From NCBI GenBank assembly GCA_003339645.1, contig QNUV01000041.1:124001-188000 (forward strand): 64,000 nt of DNA, written 5' to 3'. Source of the DNA: Microbacterium arborescens (GTDB lineage: Bacteria; Actinomycetota; Actinomycetes; Actinomycetales; Microbacteriaceae). Shown in pieces: positions 53,549 to 63,396 of the stretch. The translations under genes and the position numbers were made by a program. A model generated the notes under the pieces. That model saw only the letters and a program-made list of their open reading frames with translations. It was not told the DNA's origin and ran no database searches. The number at the start of each line of letters is the position of its first letter. Position 1 is the stretch's first letter.

Positions 53549-54246
53549 GCAGGACGGATCACGGCGGGGGCGAGGCCGAGCGCCTCGCCCCCGTCATCCC
53601 GCTCTTCGGGCAAGCGGATGCCGCTCGGTCAGAGGTTCGCCCGCGTAGCGCGGCGGCCCCGGAGAGCGGCCAGAGCTGGCACACCACCTGGACCACCGAG
53701 CCGCGAACAGTCGCCTCCGATCCGTCGCCCGCAACTCGATCGGCTCCTCGCGAGCCGGCAGCGGTGAGGCCCGCTGACGAATCCGACGTGCGCGCACGTG
53801 CCGAGCGCGCACTGCTCAAACGCCTGCGGGGCAGGTCACTGTCCGTGCGCGAAGCTCGCGACGTCTTGCGCGAGGCGGATCTCGCCGACGCTGAAGCGGA
53901 GGCGGTCATCGCCGCTTTCCTCGACAACGGCTATCTCGATGACAGTCGGCTGGCGGAGCAGCTGCTCGATGGGGCGCTCGGGCGCAAGGCGCAGGGCGCC
54001 ACCGCGATCGCGCAGACTTTGTCCCGCCGCGGCCTCGACCGCGAGGTCATCGACATCGCCATGGCGTCGCTACCCGACGACGAGGCCGAGCGCGCGCTCG
54101 ATTTCGCTCGGCAGCGCGCCCGCGGCATGTCCGATCTCGACCACGATGTCGCCCTGCGGCGCCTGCACGGGCAGTTGGCCCGGCGTGGTTTTCGGGGTTC
54201 GGTGGCACTCGACGCCGCCCGTCAGGCGTTGTCAGAGCTGACTTGA
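53545..54246 (+). CDS. recX: Regulatory protein RecX
   Basis: RecA modulator that binds inside the RecA filament. The 233-residue protein has a disordered Ala/Pro/Arg-rich N-terminal extension (about residues 1-85) and the three-helix RecX repeats ([40 protein letters not shown] and the following two). GTG 53545 overlaps the recA stop. The coupling ensures a fixed RecA:RecX ratio. A later start that would remove the extension is possible but lacks a ribosome-binding site. Confidence 0.9.
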
Positions 54247-54305
54247 GGGCGACACGAAGCTGGGTCCGGCTCGGCGGGAAGCGCGAGGATCGTGGTTTCG
54301 GCGGT

Positions 54306-56903
54306 TCACCCCCACGTTCGGCGGAAGTTCTGGTGGTCCCGGTCGTCCGCAGCGATGAGGGCCGCGAGATCTTGGCGACTTCGAGCCCCGATCTTGGAGC
54401 GCGCTTGATAGATGTGGGACTCGACCGTCCGCACCGACAGGAAGAGGGCGTTCGCGATCTGCCGGTTCGAGAGGCCCCGGTGCACGAGCTCGGCGATCTC
54501 GAGCTCGCGCGGGGTGAGTGTGCTCTGTGATTCCGCGGAATCGGGAGATCCGTGCGTGGCCAGGTCGGGGAGGAGCTGCGGCGGGCAGAGGTCGAGTCGC
54601 AGGTGAAGGAGCGCCGCCGGGACTGTCATCTCGTTGCTCCGAGCAGCTTGCTCGGCGCTCGCCAGAATCATCCGTGCAGCATCGGATGGAATGTCGCTGA
54701 CGAGCGCACGCAGATCGTGCAGCGCCGCGCCGGCGTCCGGATGCCCGACCACGACGAGACGGTGCAGCGTCCGGGTCTGAAGCATGACGGCATCGGTGCG
54801 GCCGCTGATGACCCACGCTTGGGCAGCCGACCGTCGAGCGTCATCCCATCGTCCCTCGGCGAGCTCGATCGTGGCGCGCGTCGCGTGCTCCATGTGCGCG
54901 AACAACGGGCTCGGGGTTTCGAGCGGTGCCAACGCGTCCATGAGGTGTCGCGCCTCGCTGACGTGCCCGTACAGGGCGAGTCCGAGCGCGGTCTCGAGGA
55001 CGATGAGGCCCTGCCCCTCGCCCCCGTTGATCGGGCTGCGTCGGAGAGCCGCGAGAAGCTCGATGCGTGCCTCCAGCACGTGCCCCCGCCGGAGGAGCGT
55101 GAGCACGGAGGCGACGCCTGCCAGCGCGAGACTCGTGTCACCGGTGTGCACTGCGAGGCGACGCTCGGCGTCCAGCTGCACGAGCACGTCGGTGTCGTCG
55201 ACCCCGGCCGTCGTTCGCGCGGCGAGGTCCCGGCAGCGAGCAGCGAGCAGTTCTGCGGCCGAGCCGCGGCGTCCGCCGCTGCGCAGCAGCCACTCGACCG
55301 ACCGCAGCTGACGTCGCATGTCCTGTTCGCGGCCCAGGTACGCTGACACACTCGCGGCCAGCAGCTCCATGTCGATCCGGTCGGCGTGGTCGAGATCCGG
55401 GTGCTCCCGGACGGACCGGAGAACGCCGTCGGCTCGTTCGATCTCCATCCTGCTGATGGCGTCGCGTGCATCGGCGAGCGCGCTGTCGACGGTGAACTCT
55501 GCCGCCGCGACGGCGTCGGTCTGCGGGCGGGGGGAGCTGTCGAATTGCAGTGCGAGCGTCACCGCGGCGGTGAGCGTCCTCCGTTGGCCATGGGAGGGGA
55601 GCGCGTGCAGGTTGAGGTGACTGGTGCGCTTCGCCCCGAGCACGACGTGAGCAAGATCCTCTTCGAGCGCGAGGACCGGCGTGGAGGCGTGCTCGCCCGC
55701 CCAGGCGGCGTATGCTGCGGCCGACCCGGCATCACCCTCGTCGTTGGCGAGGCGTGCGGCATCGGCGAGTACGCGGACGATCAGATCGGCGGACACGTCG
55801 GCGAGGCGAGCGGCACTGCCCGACTCGCGTATCCATCGCTCGGCGATCAGCCTCGCCAGCGGTCCATTCCACCATTGACCGCCATCCGCGATCATGCGGT
55901 CGGTCGCTTCGCGGACGATTGCCTCGGCTCGGCTCGCACCGGTCGCGCGCGCGGCTGCGCGCGCGACCGCGCGATTGGCGGTCAGGCGGTGTGCGAGGCT
56001 GCGGTCGTCCTGCACTATGCCTGCGCTTCGCAGATGATGGAGGACGGTTGTCGGGACGAATCTCGCCGCGTCGCCGAAGGTGATGCCCGGCGCGTGGCCG
56101 ACCAGGACGAGTGCTTGGAGGGCGGCGTCGTCGACGTCGCGGATGTGTGCGCTCAGAGCTGCGGCGAGTTTGCTGCTGGGCGGGGCGTCGTCGATCGCGC
56201 GTATCGGATCTTCGCCGCGGGAGACGGCGTCGACAGCGTGATCGGCGAGGGCTCGAAGCAATAGGCGAGAACCGTCGGCCTGCCAGATGATCGCTGCGCG
56301 GGTCACACCGTCGAAAGTCTGGTTCGACGTGAACTCGGCGAACAGGCGCGATCCCTCCTCCGGGGTGAAACCGCCGAGGTCCAGCCGTTCGGCCGTCCCA
56401 TCGAGCCACAGATCGGCAAGAAGGTGACCCGCCGTGTCGAGCTCGCGAGAGGGGATCCGCGGCTCGGAGAGCGCCACGAGCATCGCCGCCTGCCCGCGAT
56501 GGACCGCACGCGCGACGGCCTCGGCGGACGCGGAATCGAGATGCTGTGCGTCGTCGACCATGAGCACGACCCTGCGCTCGAGCGTGCCCTGCCGCAGCTC
56601 GGACGCCCGGGGGTCGGATGAGGCGTTCACGACCCCGTACTCGACGTCTGCGAGTGCGGTTGCTCCTCGGAGGATCACCGGCGACACCGAGCGGGCGGCG
56701 AGCGCCTCGGCGACGTGTTGCATCAGGAAGGTCTTGCCCGACCCGAGAGGACCGACCAGCACGGTCGATGCGCCTCGGATCAACGCGTCCGTCAAGGCGC
56801 GCGCATCTCTGCCTGCCCCGATGAGGACGTCGCGCGGCGCTGTGGAGGAGGCCGTTCTGCCCGTCTTTCCCGACGTCGGCCATCCGAATCGATCGTCCAT
56901 CAT
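54306..56903 (-). CDS. LuxR-family regulator with AAA-type ATPase (LAL/MalT-like)
   Basis: Large signal-responsive transcription factor of 865 residues. Near the N-terminus is an ATPase domain (Walker A GPLGSGKT at about residues 52-59, Walker B VVLMVDDAQHLD). A helical TPR-like middle of over 450 residues follows, then a C-terminal LuxR-type helix-turn-helix (LTPRELEIAELVHRGLSNRQIANALFLSVRTVESHIYQARSKIGARS). It is inserted between recX and miaB, which are usually near neighbours. Codon usage seems somewhat less extreme than that of the flanking genes, with more GAT/GAG mixing, hinting at later acquisition. Target and signal are unknown. The start is ATG 56903; ATG 56900 is adjacent. Confidence 0.88.
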   Translation of the reverse strand: MMDDRFGWPTSGKTGRTASSTAPRDVLIGAGRDARALTDALIRGASTVLVGPLGSGKTFLMQHVAEALAARSVSPVILRGATALADVEYGVVNASSDPRASELRQGTLERRVVLMVDDAQHLDSASAEAVARAVHRGQAAMLVALSEPRIPSRELDTAGHLLADLWLDGTAERLDLGGFTPEEGSRLFAEFTSNQTFDGVTRAAIIWQADGSRLLLRALADHAVDAVSRGEDPIRAIDDAPPSSKLAAALSAHIRDVDDAALQALVLVGHAPGITFGDAARFVPTTVLHHLRSAGIVQDDRSLAHRLTANRAVARAAARATGASRAEAIVREATDRMIADGGQWWNGPLARLIAERWIRESGSAARLADVSADLIVRVLADAARLANDEGDAGSAAAYAAWAGEHASTPVLALEEDLAHVVLGAKRTSHLNLHALPSHGQRRTLTAAVTLALQFDSSPRPQTDAVAAAEFTVDSALADARDAISRMEIERADGVLRSVREHPDLDHADRIDMELLAASVSAYLGREQDMRRQLRSVEWLLRSGGRRGSAAELLAARCRDLAARTTAGVDDTDVLVQLDAERRLAVHTGDTSLALAGVASVLTLLRRGHVLEARIELLAALRRSPINGGEGQGLIVLETALGLALYGHVSEARHLMDALAPLETPSPLFAHMEHATRATIELAEGRWDDARRSAAQAWVISGRTDAVMLQTRTLHRLVVVGHPDAGAALHDLRALVSDIPSDAARMILASAEQAARSNEMTVPAALLHLRLDLCPPQLLPDLATHGSPDSAESQSTLTPRELEIAELVHRGLSNRQIANALFLSVRTVESHIYQARSKIGARSRQDLAALIAADDRDHQNFRRTWG

Positions 56904-57105
56904 GGTCCCGTGATGCTCCCCCCGGTTTCACGCTGTCCCTGCTCAACCTAGCCAGCCCGTGAGAGCGGTGCCAATGAGCAATCGCGGAGCGGCTACTGAG
57001 CTGGTTCTGAGTTCGCTTCCGCGGTGTGCAGATGGCCCGGGGCGGACGAGCGCGCACAGGTGAATCGGCGGGACTCCGGACAGCCGATCGTAGAATGAGG
57101 GAATC

Positions 57106-58656
57106 ATGTCGACTCCCTCGAGCGCACCCACTCTCATCGCGCCGTCGCTCGCGGCGCGCACCGCCGACGGCCGCGCGCGCACGTACGAGGTGCGCACCTT
57201 CGGCTGCCAGATGAACGTCCACGACTCCGAGCGCCTGTCGGGTTCGCTCGAGAGCGCCGGATACCTCCCGGCTGATCCCGGTACCGAGGCCGACGTCATC
57301 GTCATCAACACCTGCGCGGTGCGCGACAACGCAGCCGGCAAGCTCTACGGCACCCTTGGGCACCTGAAGTCGCGCAAGGACAAGCGCGACGGTATGCAGA
57401 TCGCCGTCGGAGGCTGCCTCGCGCAGATGGATCAGGCCGCGGTGCAGCAGAAGGCGCCCTGGGTCGATGTCGTGTTCGGGACCCACAACATGGGGGCTCT
57501 TCCGGGCCTGCTCGAGCGCGCGCGGCACAACGGCGAGGCCGAGCTCGAGATCCTCGAATCGCTCGAGACCTTCCCCTCGACTCTCCCGACGAAACGCGAC
57601 TCGGTCTACAGCGGCTGGGTGTCCATCTCGGTCGGGTGCAACAACACGTGCACGTTCTGCATCGTGCCGCACCTGCGCGGCAAGGAGAAGGACCGTCGTC
57701 CCGGCGACATCCTGAACGAGATCCGTCTGCTGGTCGACGACGGGGCGATCGAGGTCACCCTCCTCGGCCAGAACGTGAACAGCTACGGCGTCGAGTTCGG
57801 CGACCGCCAGGCGTTCGGCAAGCTCCTGCGCGCGGCGGGGGAGATCCCCGGCCTCGAGCGCATCCGCTTCACGAGCCCGCATCCGGCGGCGTTTACCGAC
57901 GACGTCATCGACGCGATGGCCGAGACCCCGGCGGTCATGCCGCAACTGCACATGCCGCTGCAGTCGGGCTCCGACAGCATCCTGAAAGCGATGCGCCGGT
58001 CGTACCGCAGCTCGAAGTTCCTCGGCATCCTCGATCGTGTGCGCGAGCGCATTCCGCACGCGGCGATCTCGACCGACATCATCGTCGGGTTCCCCGGCGA
58101 GACCGACGCCGACTTCGAAGACACCCTGCGGGTTGTCGAGCAGTCCCGCTTCGCGAGCGCGTTCACCTTCCAGTACTCCATCCGAGAAGGCACACCCGCC
58201 GCGACCATGCCCGACCAGGTGCCGAAGGCGGTCGTGCAGGAGCGCTACGAACGCCTCGTCGCACTGCAGGACCGGATCGCCCTCGAGGAGAATCAGAAGC
58301 AGCTCGGTCGTGAGGTCCAGGTGCTGGTCTCGTCGGCCGAAGGCAAGAAGGGCGCCGAGACGCACCGACTCACCGGGCGCGCGGAGGACAACCGCCTGGT
58401 GCACTTCGCGGTGCCCGACGGCTCCGAGACGCCGCGGCCGGGGGATGTCGTGACGGTGACCGTCACGCATGCCGCGCCGTTCCATCTGCTCGCCGACAGC
58501 ACCGACGGCTCACCGCTGCGTGTCCGCCGTACCCGGGCCGGTGACGCGTGGGACCGTTCGCTGGCCGAGTCGTGCGGTGTGCCGGCTCCGGCCACGTCGG
58601 ATGGCGGCCCGCGCTCCGTCTCGCTGGGTCTGCCGTCCCTGCGCGTCGGCGTGTGA
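57106..58656 (+). CDS. miaB: tRNA-2-methylthio-N6-dimethylallyladenosine synthase
   Basis: Radical-SAM methylthiotransferase that adds the methylthio group to i6A37 of tRNA. The 516-residue protein has the UPF0004 domain with Cys in [15 protein letters not shown] and GGCLAQM. The radical-SAM C-x3-C-x2-C reads CNNTCTFC in [20 protein letters not shown]-terminal TRAM domain has [13 protein letters not shown] and [14 protein letters not shown] at 57091 is a candidate -10, and GAGGGA precedes ATG 57106. The stop overlaps miaA (GTGA). A C-terminal tail of 60 residues after TRAM is nonconserved. Confidence 0.95.
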   Translation: MSTPSSAPTLIAPSLAARTADGRARTYEVRTFGCQMNVHDSERLSGSLESAGYLPADPGTEADVIVINTCAVRDNAAGKLYGTLGHLKSRKDKRDGMQIAVGGCLAQMDQAAVQQKAPWVDVVFGTHNMGALPGLLERARHNGEAELEILESLETFPSTLPTKRDSVYSGWVSISVGCNNTCTFCIVPHLRGKEKDRRPGDILNEIRLLVDDGAIEVTLLGQNVNSYGVEFGDRQAFGKLLRAAGEIPGLERIRFTSPHPAAFTDDVIDAMAETPAVMPQLHMPLQSGSDSILKAMRRSYRSSKFLGILDRVRERIPHAAISTDIIVGFPGETDADFEDTLRVVEQSRFASAFTFQYSIREGTPAATMPDQVPKAVVQERYERLVALQDRIALEENQKQLGREVQVLVSSAEGKKGAETHRLTGRAEDNRLVHFAVPDGSETPRPGDVVTVTVTHAAPFHLLADSTDGSPLRVRRTRAGDAWDRSLAESCGVPAPATSDGGPRSVSLGLPSLRVGV

Positions 58657-59663
58657 CCGCAGCTCCGGGCCGGGCCCCCGGCCACCGCGACGGCGAGGAT
58701 GCCGGGCCGCCGATCCTGTGGGCGATCCTCGGTGCGACCGGCACCGGCAAGACCGGTCTCTCCCTCGATCTCGCCGAAGAGCTCGCCGCCCGCGGACGCC
58801 GCGCCGAGATCGTCAACGTCGATGCGATGCAGCTGTATCGCGGCATGGACATCGGCACGGCGAAGATCCCCGAGGCGGATCGCCGCGGCATCCCGCACCA
58901 TCTGTTCGATGCGCTCGCCGTCGCGGATGAGGCCGCGGTCGCGTGGTACCAGGAGCTCGCGCGACGCACGATCGATGCGATCCACGGCCGGGGCGCGGAC
59001 GCGATCCTCGTCGGTGGCTCCGGCCTGTACGCATCGAGCGTGCTGTTCGACTTCCGTTTCCCTCCGCGCGACGAACGGCTGCGCGCGAGCCTTGAGGACG
59101 AGCTCGAACGCCTCGGCGCGGGGCCGCTGTTCGCGCGCCTGCGTGCCGCCGACCCGGCCGCGGCCGATCGCATCGATCCGCGGAACGGCCGCAGGGTCGT
59201 GCGCGCGCTCGAGGTGCTGGCTCAAGGCGGACGTACCCACGGCGGAGCGCTGCCCGAGGCACCGGTGTTCTGGTCGCCCCGGACCCGGATCATCGGCACC
59301 GCGGTGCCGCGCGAGGAGCTGGTCCCGTTGCTCGACGCGCGTGTCGAGGGCATGTGGGCCGCCGGGCTGCTCGACGAGGTCGAGGCGCTGCGGCGGCAGG
59401 GCCTCGAGCGCGGAGTGACGGCGGGGCGCGCGATCGGCTACGCGCAGGCCCTCGCGCAGCTGCGCGGGGACCTGAGCGAGGAAGAGGCCATCGCGCAGAC
59501 GCAGGCCCTCACGCGGCGCTACGCGCGCCGGCAGGTCTCTTGGTTCAAGCGCTACGACGAGGTGCGGTGGGTCGACGCCCGCGAGGTCGACGCGGCGTCC
59601 GTCGTCGACGGGGCGGCCGCGCCGGGTGACGGAGCGCCCCGGTCGACAGGGGAGGAACGATGA
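58653..59663 (+). CDS. miaA: tRNA dimethylallyltransferase
   Basis: Transfers the dimethylallyl group to A37 of tRNA, the substrate for MiaB. The 336-residue enzyme has the P-loop [64 protein letters not shown] and the [42 protein letters not shown]-terminal block. GTG 58653 overlaps the miaB stop; the alternative upstream frame is antisense-like. The 35 residues before AILGATG are probably a nonconserved leader. The next gene overlaps the stop. Confidence 0.95.
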   Translation: MTAAPGRAPGHRDGEDAGPPILWAILGATGTGKTGLSLDLAEELAARGRRAEIVNVDAMQLYRGMDIGTAKIPEADRRGIPHHLFDALAVADEAAVAWYQELARRTIDAIHGRGADAILVGGSGLYASSVLFDFRFPPRDERLRASLEDELERLGAGPLFARLRAADPAAADRIDPRNGRRVVRALEVLAQGGRTHGGALPEAPVFWSPRTRIIGTAVPREELVPLLDARVEGMWAAGLLDEVEALRRQGLERGVTAGRAIGYAQALAQLRGDLSEEEAIAQTQALTRRYARRQVSWFKRYDEVRWVDAREVDAASVVDGAAAPGDGAPRSTGEER

Positions 59664-60118
59664 GCATCACCGTGCGCGCATTCGCGCTCGCCGACGAGGA
59701 CGCGGTCGTCCAGCTGTGGCACGCGGCCGGTCTCACGCGACCGTGGAACGACCCGCGCGCCGACATCAGGCGCAAGCTGACGGTTCAGCCCGAGCTGTTC
59801 CTCGTAGCGGTCGATCAGCCTGACGACGGGACGACCGAAGCCGTCGTCGGCAGCGTGATGGCCGGGTACGACGGTCACCGCGGCTGGCTCTACTACCTGG
59901 CCTCGGCCCCCTCGCACCGCGGACTCGGCGTCGGGCGCATGCTCGTCGCGGAGGCCGAGCGCCTGCTGGAGGCCATGGGGTGCCCGAAGGTGCAGCTCAT
60001 GGTGCGGCCCGAGAACGAGGCCGTGCGCGGCTTCTACGACGAGCTCGGGTACGAGCCGTTCACCGTGTGGTCGGCGGGCAAGCGCCTCGTCGTCGATGGC
60101 CCGGGCGGCCCCGCCTAA
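59660..60118 (+). CDS. GNAT-family N-acetyltransferase (YpeA-like)
   Basis: A 152-residue acetyltransferase. The acetyl-CoA loop is [27 protein letters not shown], the core strand YLASAP, and the C-terminal [19 protein letters not shown]. The start is inside the miaA stop (ATGA), and its stop TAA is part of the dapF -10. YpeA relatives acetylate small molecules of unknown identity. It is the third gene of the miaB-miaA operon. Confidence 0.87.
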   Translation: MSITVRAFALADEDAVVQLWHAAGLTRPWNDPRADIRRKLTVQPELFLVAVDQPDDGTTEAVVGSVMAGYDGHRGWLYYLASAPSHRGLGVGRMLVAEAERLLEAMGCPKVQLMVRPENEAVRGFYDELGYEPFTVWSAGKRLVVDGPGGPA

Positions 60119-60121
60119 GCT
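60116..60121 (+). promoter_or_regulatory. -10 element for leaderless dapF
   Basis: TAAGCT starts with the stop codon of the acetyltransferase gene and ends 6 bases before the dapF ATG at 60128. Confidence 0.6.
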
Positions 60122-60127
60122 GGGCTC

Positions 60128-60997
60128 ATGGCGACTCTCGCGTTCACCAAGGGCCACGGCACCGGCAACGACTTCGTGATCCTGGCCGACCCGGACGGTG
60201 CGCTCGACCTCAGCGACGCGCAGATCGCCGCCCTGTGCGACCGCCACGTCGGTATCGGCGCCGACGGGCTGCTGCGGGTCGTCCGCTCGTCCGCGATCCC
60301 CGAGGGAGCGGATGCCGCTGCCGCCGGGGCCGAATGGTTCATGGACTACCGTAACGCCGACGGGTCGAAGGCCGAGATGTGCGGCAACGGAACGCGGGTC
60401 TTCGCCCGCTACCTCGCCGACGCGGGTCTCGCGTCGGTCGAGGCCGGACTCCGTATCGGCACGCGCGCGGGCGTCAAGACGATCACTCGCGCCGACAACG
60501 GCTTCGAAGTCGACCTCGGGCTCTGGCGCGCCGACGACGGCGACGTGCTCGTCCGGGCACGCGGGCTCGGAGTCGCCCGCCCCGGTCAAGGGATCGACGT
60601 CGGCAACCCGCACGTCGTCGTCGCGCTCGCGGGCGAGGATGAGCTCGACGGGCTCGACCTGACGGTGCAGCCGACCCTCGAGCCCCGTCCGTCGGCCGGC
60701 GCGAACGTCGAGTTCGTCGTCCCGGCCGAGCCGCTCGTGCAGAACGGAGTCGGGGCCATCCGGATGCGCGTCTACGAGCGCGGCGTGGGAGAAACCCTGT
60801 CGTGCGGCACAGGGGTGGCGGCATCCGCTCTCGCGGTGCGCCACTGGGCCGGGGCGGCCGCGCCCGACCGCTGGACCGTCGACGTGCCGGGCGGAACGCT
60901 GGGCGTGCGGATCGTGCGGCAGGCCGATGGCGAGCACGTTCTGCTCTCGGGCCCCGCGACGCTGGTGTTCTCGGGGCAGGTCACCCTCGCAGACTGA
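60128..60997 (+). CDS. dapF: Diaminopimelate epimerase
   Basis: Interconverts LL- and meso-diaminopimelate for peptidoglycan and lysine. The 289-residue protein starts [20 protein letters not shown]. The two catalytic cysteines are in [17 protein letters not shown] and [26 protein letters not shown] and the C-terminal [12 protein letters not shown] are normal. With dapA and dapB it completes a scattered set of DAP-pathway genes in this block. TAAGCT 6 bases before the ATG suggests leaderless translation. Confidence 0.95.
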   Translation: MATLAFTKGHGTGNDFVILADPDGALDLSDAQIAALCDRHVGIGADGLLRVVRSSAIPEGADAAAAGAEWFMDYRNADGSKAEMCGNGTRVFARYLADAGLASVEAGLRIGTRAGVKTITRADNGFEVDLGLWRADDGDVLVRARGLGVARPGQGIDVGNPHVVVALAGEDELDGLDLTVQPTLEPRPSAGANVEFVVPAEPLVQNGVGAIRMRVYERGVGETLSCGTGVAASALAVRHWAGAAAPDRWTVDVPGGTLGVRIVRQADGEHVLLSGPATLVFSGQVTLAD

Positions 60998-61033
60998 TCC
61001 GAGCGCCACGGCGTCCGGACGCCCGGCCCGTGA

Positions 61034-61675
61034 TCAGGGCAGTTCGATCGCGCCCGTCGGGGGAGTGCCGTGCCGGCGCACCCGAAGCACGCGGAATCCG
61101 CGGCCGGTCGCCGCGCGCGAGACGCCGTAGCCGTCGTCGAACGTGGCGGCGAGCCACCGCTGCAGCGAGTCGGAACCGAGGTTGCGCTGCACGACGAGCC
61201 ACGCGTCGCTGCGTTCGGCCAGACGCGGGATCCACCGCTGCAGCATCCCGTGGAGCTCGTTCTTGCCCACGCGGATCGGCGGATTGGAGCGGATGGTCCG
61301 GAATACGACGTCGTCGGGAACATCGTCGGGCAGGACGGCGTTGACGTTGTCGAGTCCCAGATCAGCGGCGTTGCGTCGCACCAGGTCGAGTGCCCGTTCG
61401 TTCACGTCGACGGCCCACACCGTGGCGTGAGGCGACTCCAGAGCCAGCGACAGCGAGATCGGCCCCCAGCCGCAGCCGAGGTCGAGGAAATCCCCGCCGG
61501 ACGGTGCCGGCGGAGTATTGGCCAGAAGAACCCCTGTGCCCGAATCCACGTGGTCAGGGCTGAACACCCCGCCCGCGGTCGTGACCTCCACGGCACGGCC
61601 CGCGAGGGTCACGCGGATGCGGCGGAGGTTCTGCTCGCTGGACGGGGACGCGCTGAAGTAATGATCGCTCCCCAT
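61034..61675 (-). CDS. Class I SAM methyltransferase (RsmC/RlmG-like)
   Basis: A 213-residue methyltransferase of the 16S/23S rRNA guanine-N2 family by resemblance. FLDLGCGWGPISLSLAL is SAM motif I, and WAVDVNERALDLVRRNA is motif II. The NPPIR tetrapeptide in RTIRSNPPIRVGKN is the substrate-amine motif of the family. DSGTGVLLANTP precedes it. It is shorter than RsmC (about 340), and has only the catalytic domain. Its start faces hflX, so their promoters are divergent. Confidence 0.85.
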   Translation of the reverse strand: MGSDHYFSASPSSEQNLRRIRVTLAGRAVEVTTAGGVFSPDHVDSGTGVLLANTPPAPSGGDFLDLGCGWGPISLSLALESPHATVWAVDVNERALDLVRRNAADLGLDNVNAVLPDDVPDDVVFRTIRSNPPIRVGKNELHGMLQRWIPRLAERSDAWLVVQRNLGSDSLQRWLAATFDDGYGVSRAATGRGFRVLRVRRHGTPPTGAIELP

Positions 61676-61714
61676 GCATCCGAGCGTATCGGAGCCGGAC
61701 GTACCGGCGGGAGA

Positions 61715-61720
61715 CTAGAA
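61715..61720 (+). promoter_or_regulatory. -10 element of hflX
   Basis: TAGAAT ends 7 bases before ATG 61728, an early in-frame start of hflX. Confidence 0.6.
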
Positions 61721-61724
61721 TTCA

Positions 61725-61746
61725 CGGATGCCCGGGCACGGGCATC
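61725..61746 (+). promoter_or_regulatory. GGATGCCC hairpin in the hflX leader
   Basis: GGATGCCCG (61725-61733), loop GGCA, CGGGCATCC (61738-61746): a perfect 9-bp stem starting near the transcript 5' end. GGGAAGAGAG follows and precedes ATG 61761. Confidence 0.55.
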
Positions 61747-61760
61747 CCGGGAAGAGAGTT

Positions 61761-63278
61761 ATGACGCATATCACCACCCCCGACGGCGACGACGACATCG
61801 CGGTGGACCCGGTCGAGCGCGTGCTCGCGAGCGCGGAGACGCGTTCGTCGATCCGCGTCTTCGGCGGCGCCCAGGCGCTGCAGGACGAGGCGACCGTCGC
61901 GTACGGAGACACCGACGGCGACCAGTGGGACCGCGAGGAGCGTGCCGCGCTGCGTCGCGTCCCCGGCCTGTCCACCGAGCTCGAGGATGTCACCGAGGTC
62001 GAGTACCGCCAGCTGCGACTCGAGAACGTCGTGCTCGTCGGCGTCTACCCCCAGGGGTCGCAGGAGGACGCGGAGAACTCGCTGCGCGAGCTCGCGGCGC
62101 TGGCCGAGACCGCCGGCGCGGTCGTGCTCGACGGCGTGCTCCAGCGGCGGCCGCATCCGGACCCCGCGACCTACATCGGACGCGGCAAGGCCGCCGAGCT
62201 GCGCGACCTCGTCGCCGCGGTCGGAGCCGACACCGTGATCGCCGACACCGAGCTGGCGCCGAGTCAGCGGCGTGCCCTCGAGGACGTCGCGAAGGTCAAG
62301 GTCATCGACCGCACGACGGTCATCCTCGACATCTTCAGCCAGCACGCGAAGAGCCGTGAGGGCAAGGCCCAGGTCGAGCTCGCCCAGCTCGAGTACCTGC
62401 TCCCGCGCCTGCGAGGCTGGGGCGAGTCGATGAGCCGTCAGGCCGGTGGCCAGGTCGGCGCCGGCGGCGCGGGCATGGGCTCGCGCGGACCGGGTGAGAC
62501 GAAGATCGAGCTCGACCGTCGCCGCATCCGCACCCGTATGGCGCAGCTGCGCAAGCAGATCCGCGAGTTCGCGCCGTCGCGCGAGGCCAAGCGGGCGGAG
62601 CGCCGGCGAAACACGATCCCCTCGGTCGCGATCGCCGGCTACACCAACGCCGGCAAGTCGAGCCTGCTCAACCGGCTGACGAGCGCCGGCGTCCTCGTCG
62701 AGAACGCCCTGTTCGCGACGCTGGATGCCACCGTGCGCCGGGCCGAGGCCGCCGACGGCCGCGTCTTCACGCTCACCGACACCGTCGGCTTCGTGCGCAA
62801 TCTGCCTCATCAGCTCGTCGAGGCCTTCCGGTCGACGCTCGAGGAGGTGTCGGGTGCGGACGTCATCGTGCACGTCGTGGACGGGTCGCATCCCGATCCT
62901 GCGGCACAGCTCGCGACCGTCCGCGATGTGATGGGCGACGTGGGCGCTCGTGCGACGCGCGAGCTCGTCGTGTTCAACAAGGCCGACCTCGTCGACGACG
63001 ATGCTCGGCTGCTGCTGCGCGGGCTCGAGCCGACGGCGCACTTCGTGTCCTCGCGCACCGGCGAGGGCATCGATGAGCTCCGCGCCGCCATCGAGGACGC
63101 GCTGCCGCTGCCGGCCGTCGAGGTGCGCGCGCTCGTGCCGTACGACCGCGGCGACCTGATCTCGGCCGTGCACGAGAGCGGCCACATCGTCGCGACGTCG
63201 CACGAGCAGGACGGGACCGCCGTGCACGCGCATGTCTCGGAGCGTCTCGCGGCCGAGCTTGCGCCCTACGCCGTCTGA
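61761..63278 (+). CDS. hflX: GTPase HflX (ribosome-splitting factor)
   Basis: Heat-shock GTPase that splits stalled ribosomes. The 505-residue protein has the HflX N-domain (ENVVLVGVYPQGSQEDAENSLRELAALAETAGAVVLDGVLQRR, YIGRGKAAEL), a Gly-rich linker (QAGGQVGAGGAGMGSRGPGETKIELDRRRI) and the G-domain (GYTNAGKSSLLNRL as G1, DTVGFVRNLPHQLVEAF as G3, NKADLV as G4). ATG 61761 has GGGAAGAGAG before it. ATG 61728 lies 7 bases after TAGAAT and would give an N-terminal extension of 11 residues from a leaderless message. The 5' hairpin lies between both starts. Confidence 0.94.
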   Translation: MTHITTPDGDDDIAVDPVERVLASAETRSSIRVFGGAQALQDEATVAYGDTDGDQWDREERAALRRVPGLSTELEDVTEVEYRQLRLENVVLVGVYPQGSQEDAENSLRELAALAETAGAVVLDGVLQRRPHPDPATYIGRGKAAELRDLVAAVGADTVIADTELAPSQRRALEDVAKVKVIDRTTVILDIFSQHAKSREGKAQVELAQLEYLLPRLRGWGESMSRQAGGQVGAGGAGMGSRGPGETKIELDRRRIRTRMAQLRKQIREFAPSREAKRAERRRNTIPSVAIAGYTNAGKSSLLNRLTSAGVLVENALFATLDATVRRAEAADGRVFTLTDTVGFVRNLPHQLVEAFRSTLEEVSGADVIVHVVDGSHPDPAAQLATVRDVMGDVGARATRELVVFNKADLVDDDARLLLRGLEPTAHFVSSRTGEGIDELRAAIEDALPLPAVEVRALVPYDRGDLISAVHESGHIVATSHEQDGTAVHAHVSERLAAELAPYAV

Positions 63279-63290
63279 ATCGGCGCGCGG

Positions 63291-63377
63291 CGATACACCT
63301 GCAGGATCGATGGTGCCGGTGAGTCCTCCGCGCGCGTGGAAGGCCTCACCAGCACCACCGGCCTGACGGATGTATCA
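63291..63377. repeat. 87-bp palindromic element E3
   Basis: Starts CGATACACCTGCAGGATCG, ends CTGACGGATGTATCA. Inner arms TGGTGCCGGTGAG and CTCACCAGCACCA pair at 12 of 13. Its length is exactly that of E1 and E2, and it shares the outer GATACA ends and CCAGCACC interior. It fills the convergent gap between hflX and the S9 peptidase gene. Confidence 0.8.
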
Positions 63378-63396
63378 GCACCGGCCGTCGCGGGGC

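Noticed and set aside
55732-58485. 917-codon open frame antisense to miaB and running into the LuxR gene in another frame
   Set aside because: It spans two real genes out of frame and is low-complexity Arg/Asp-rich; no family resemblance.
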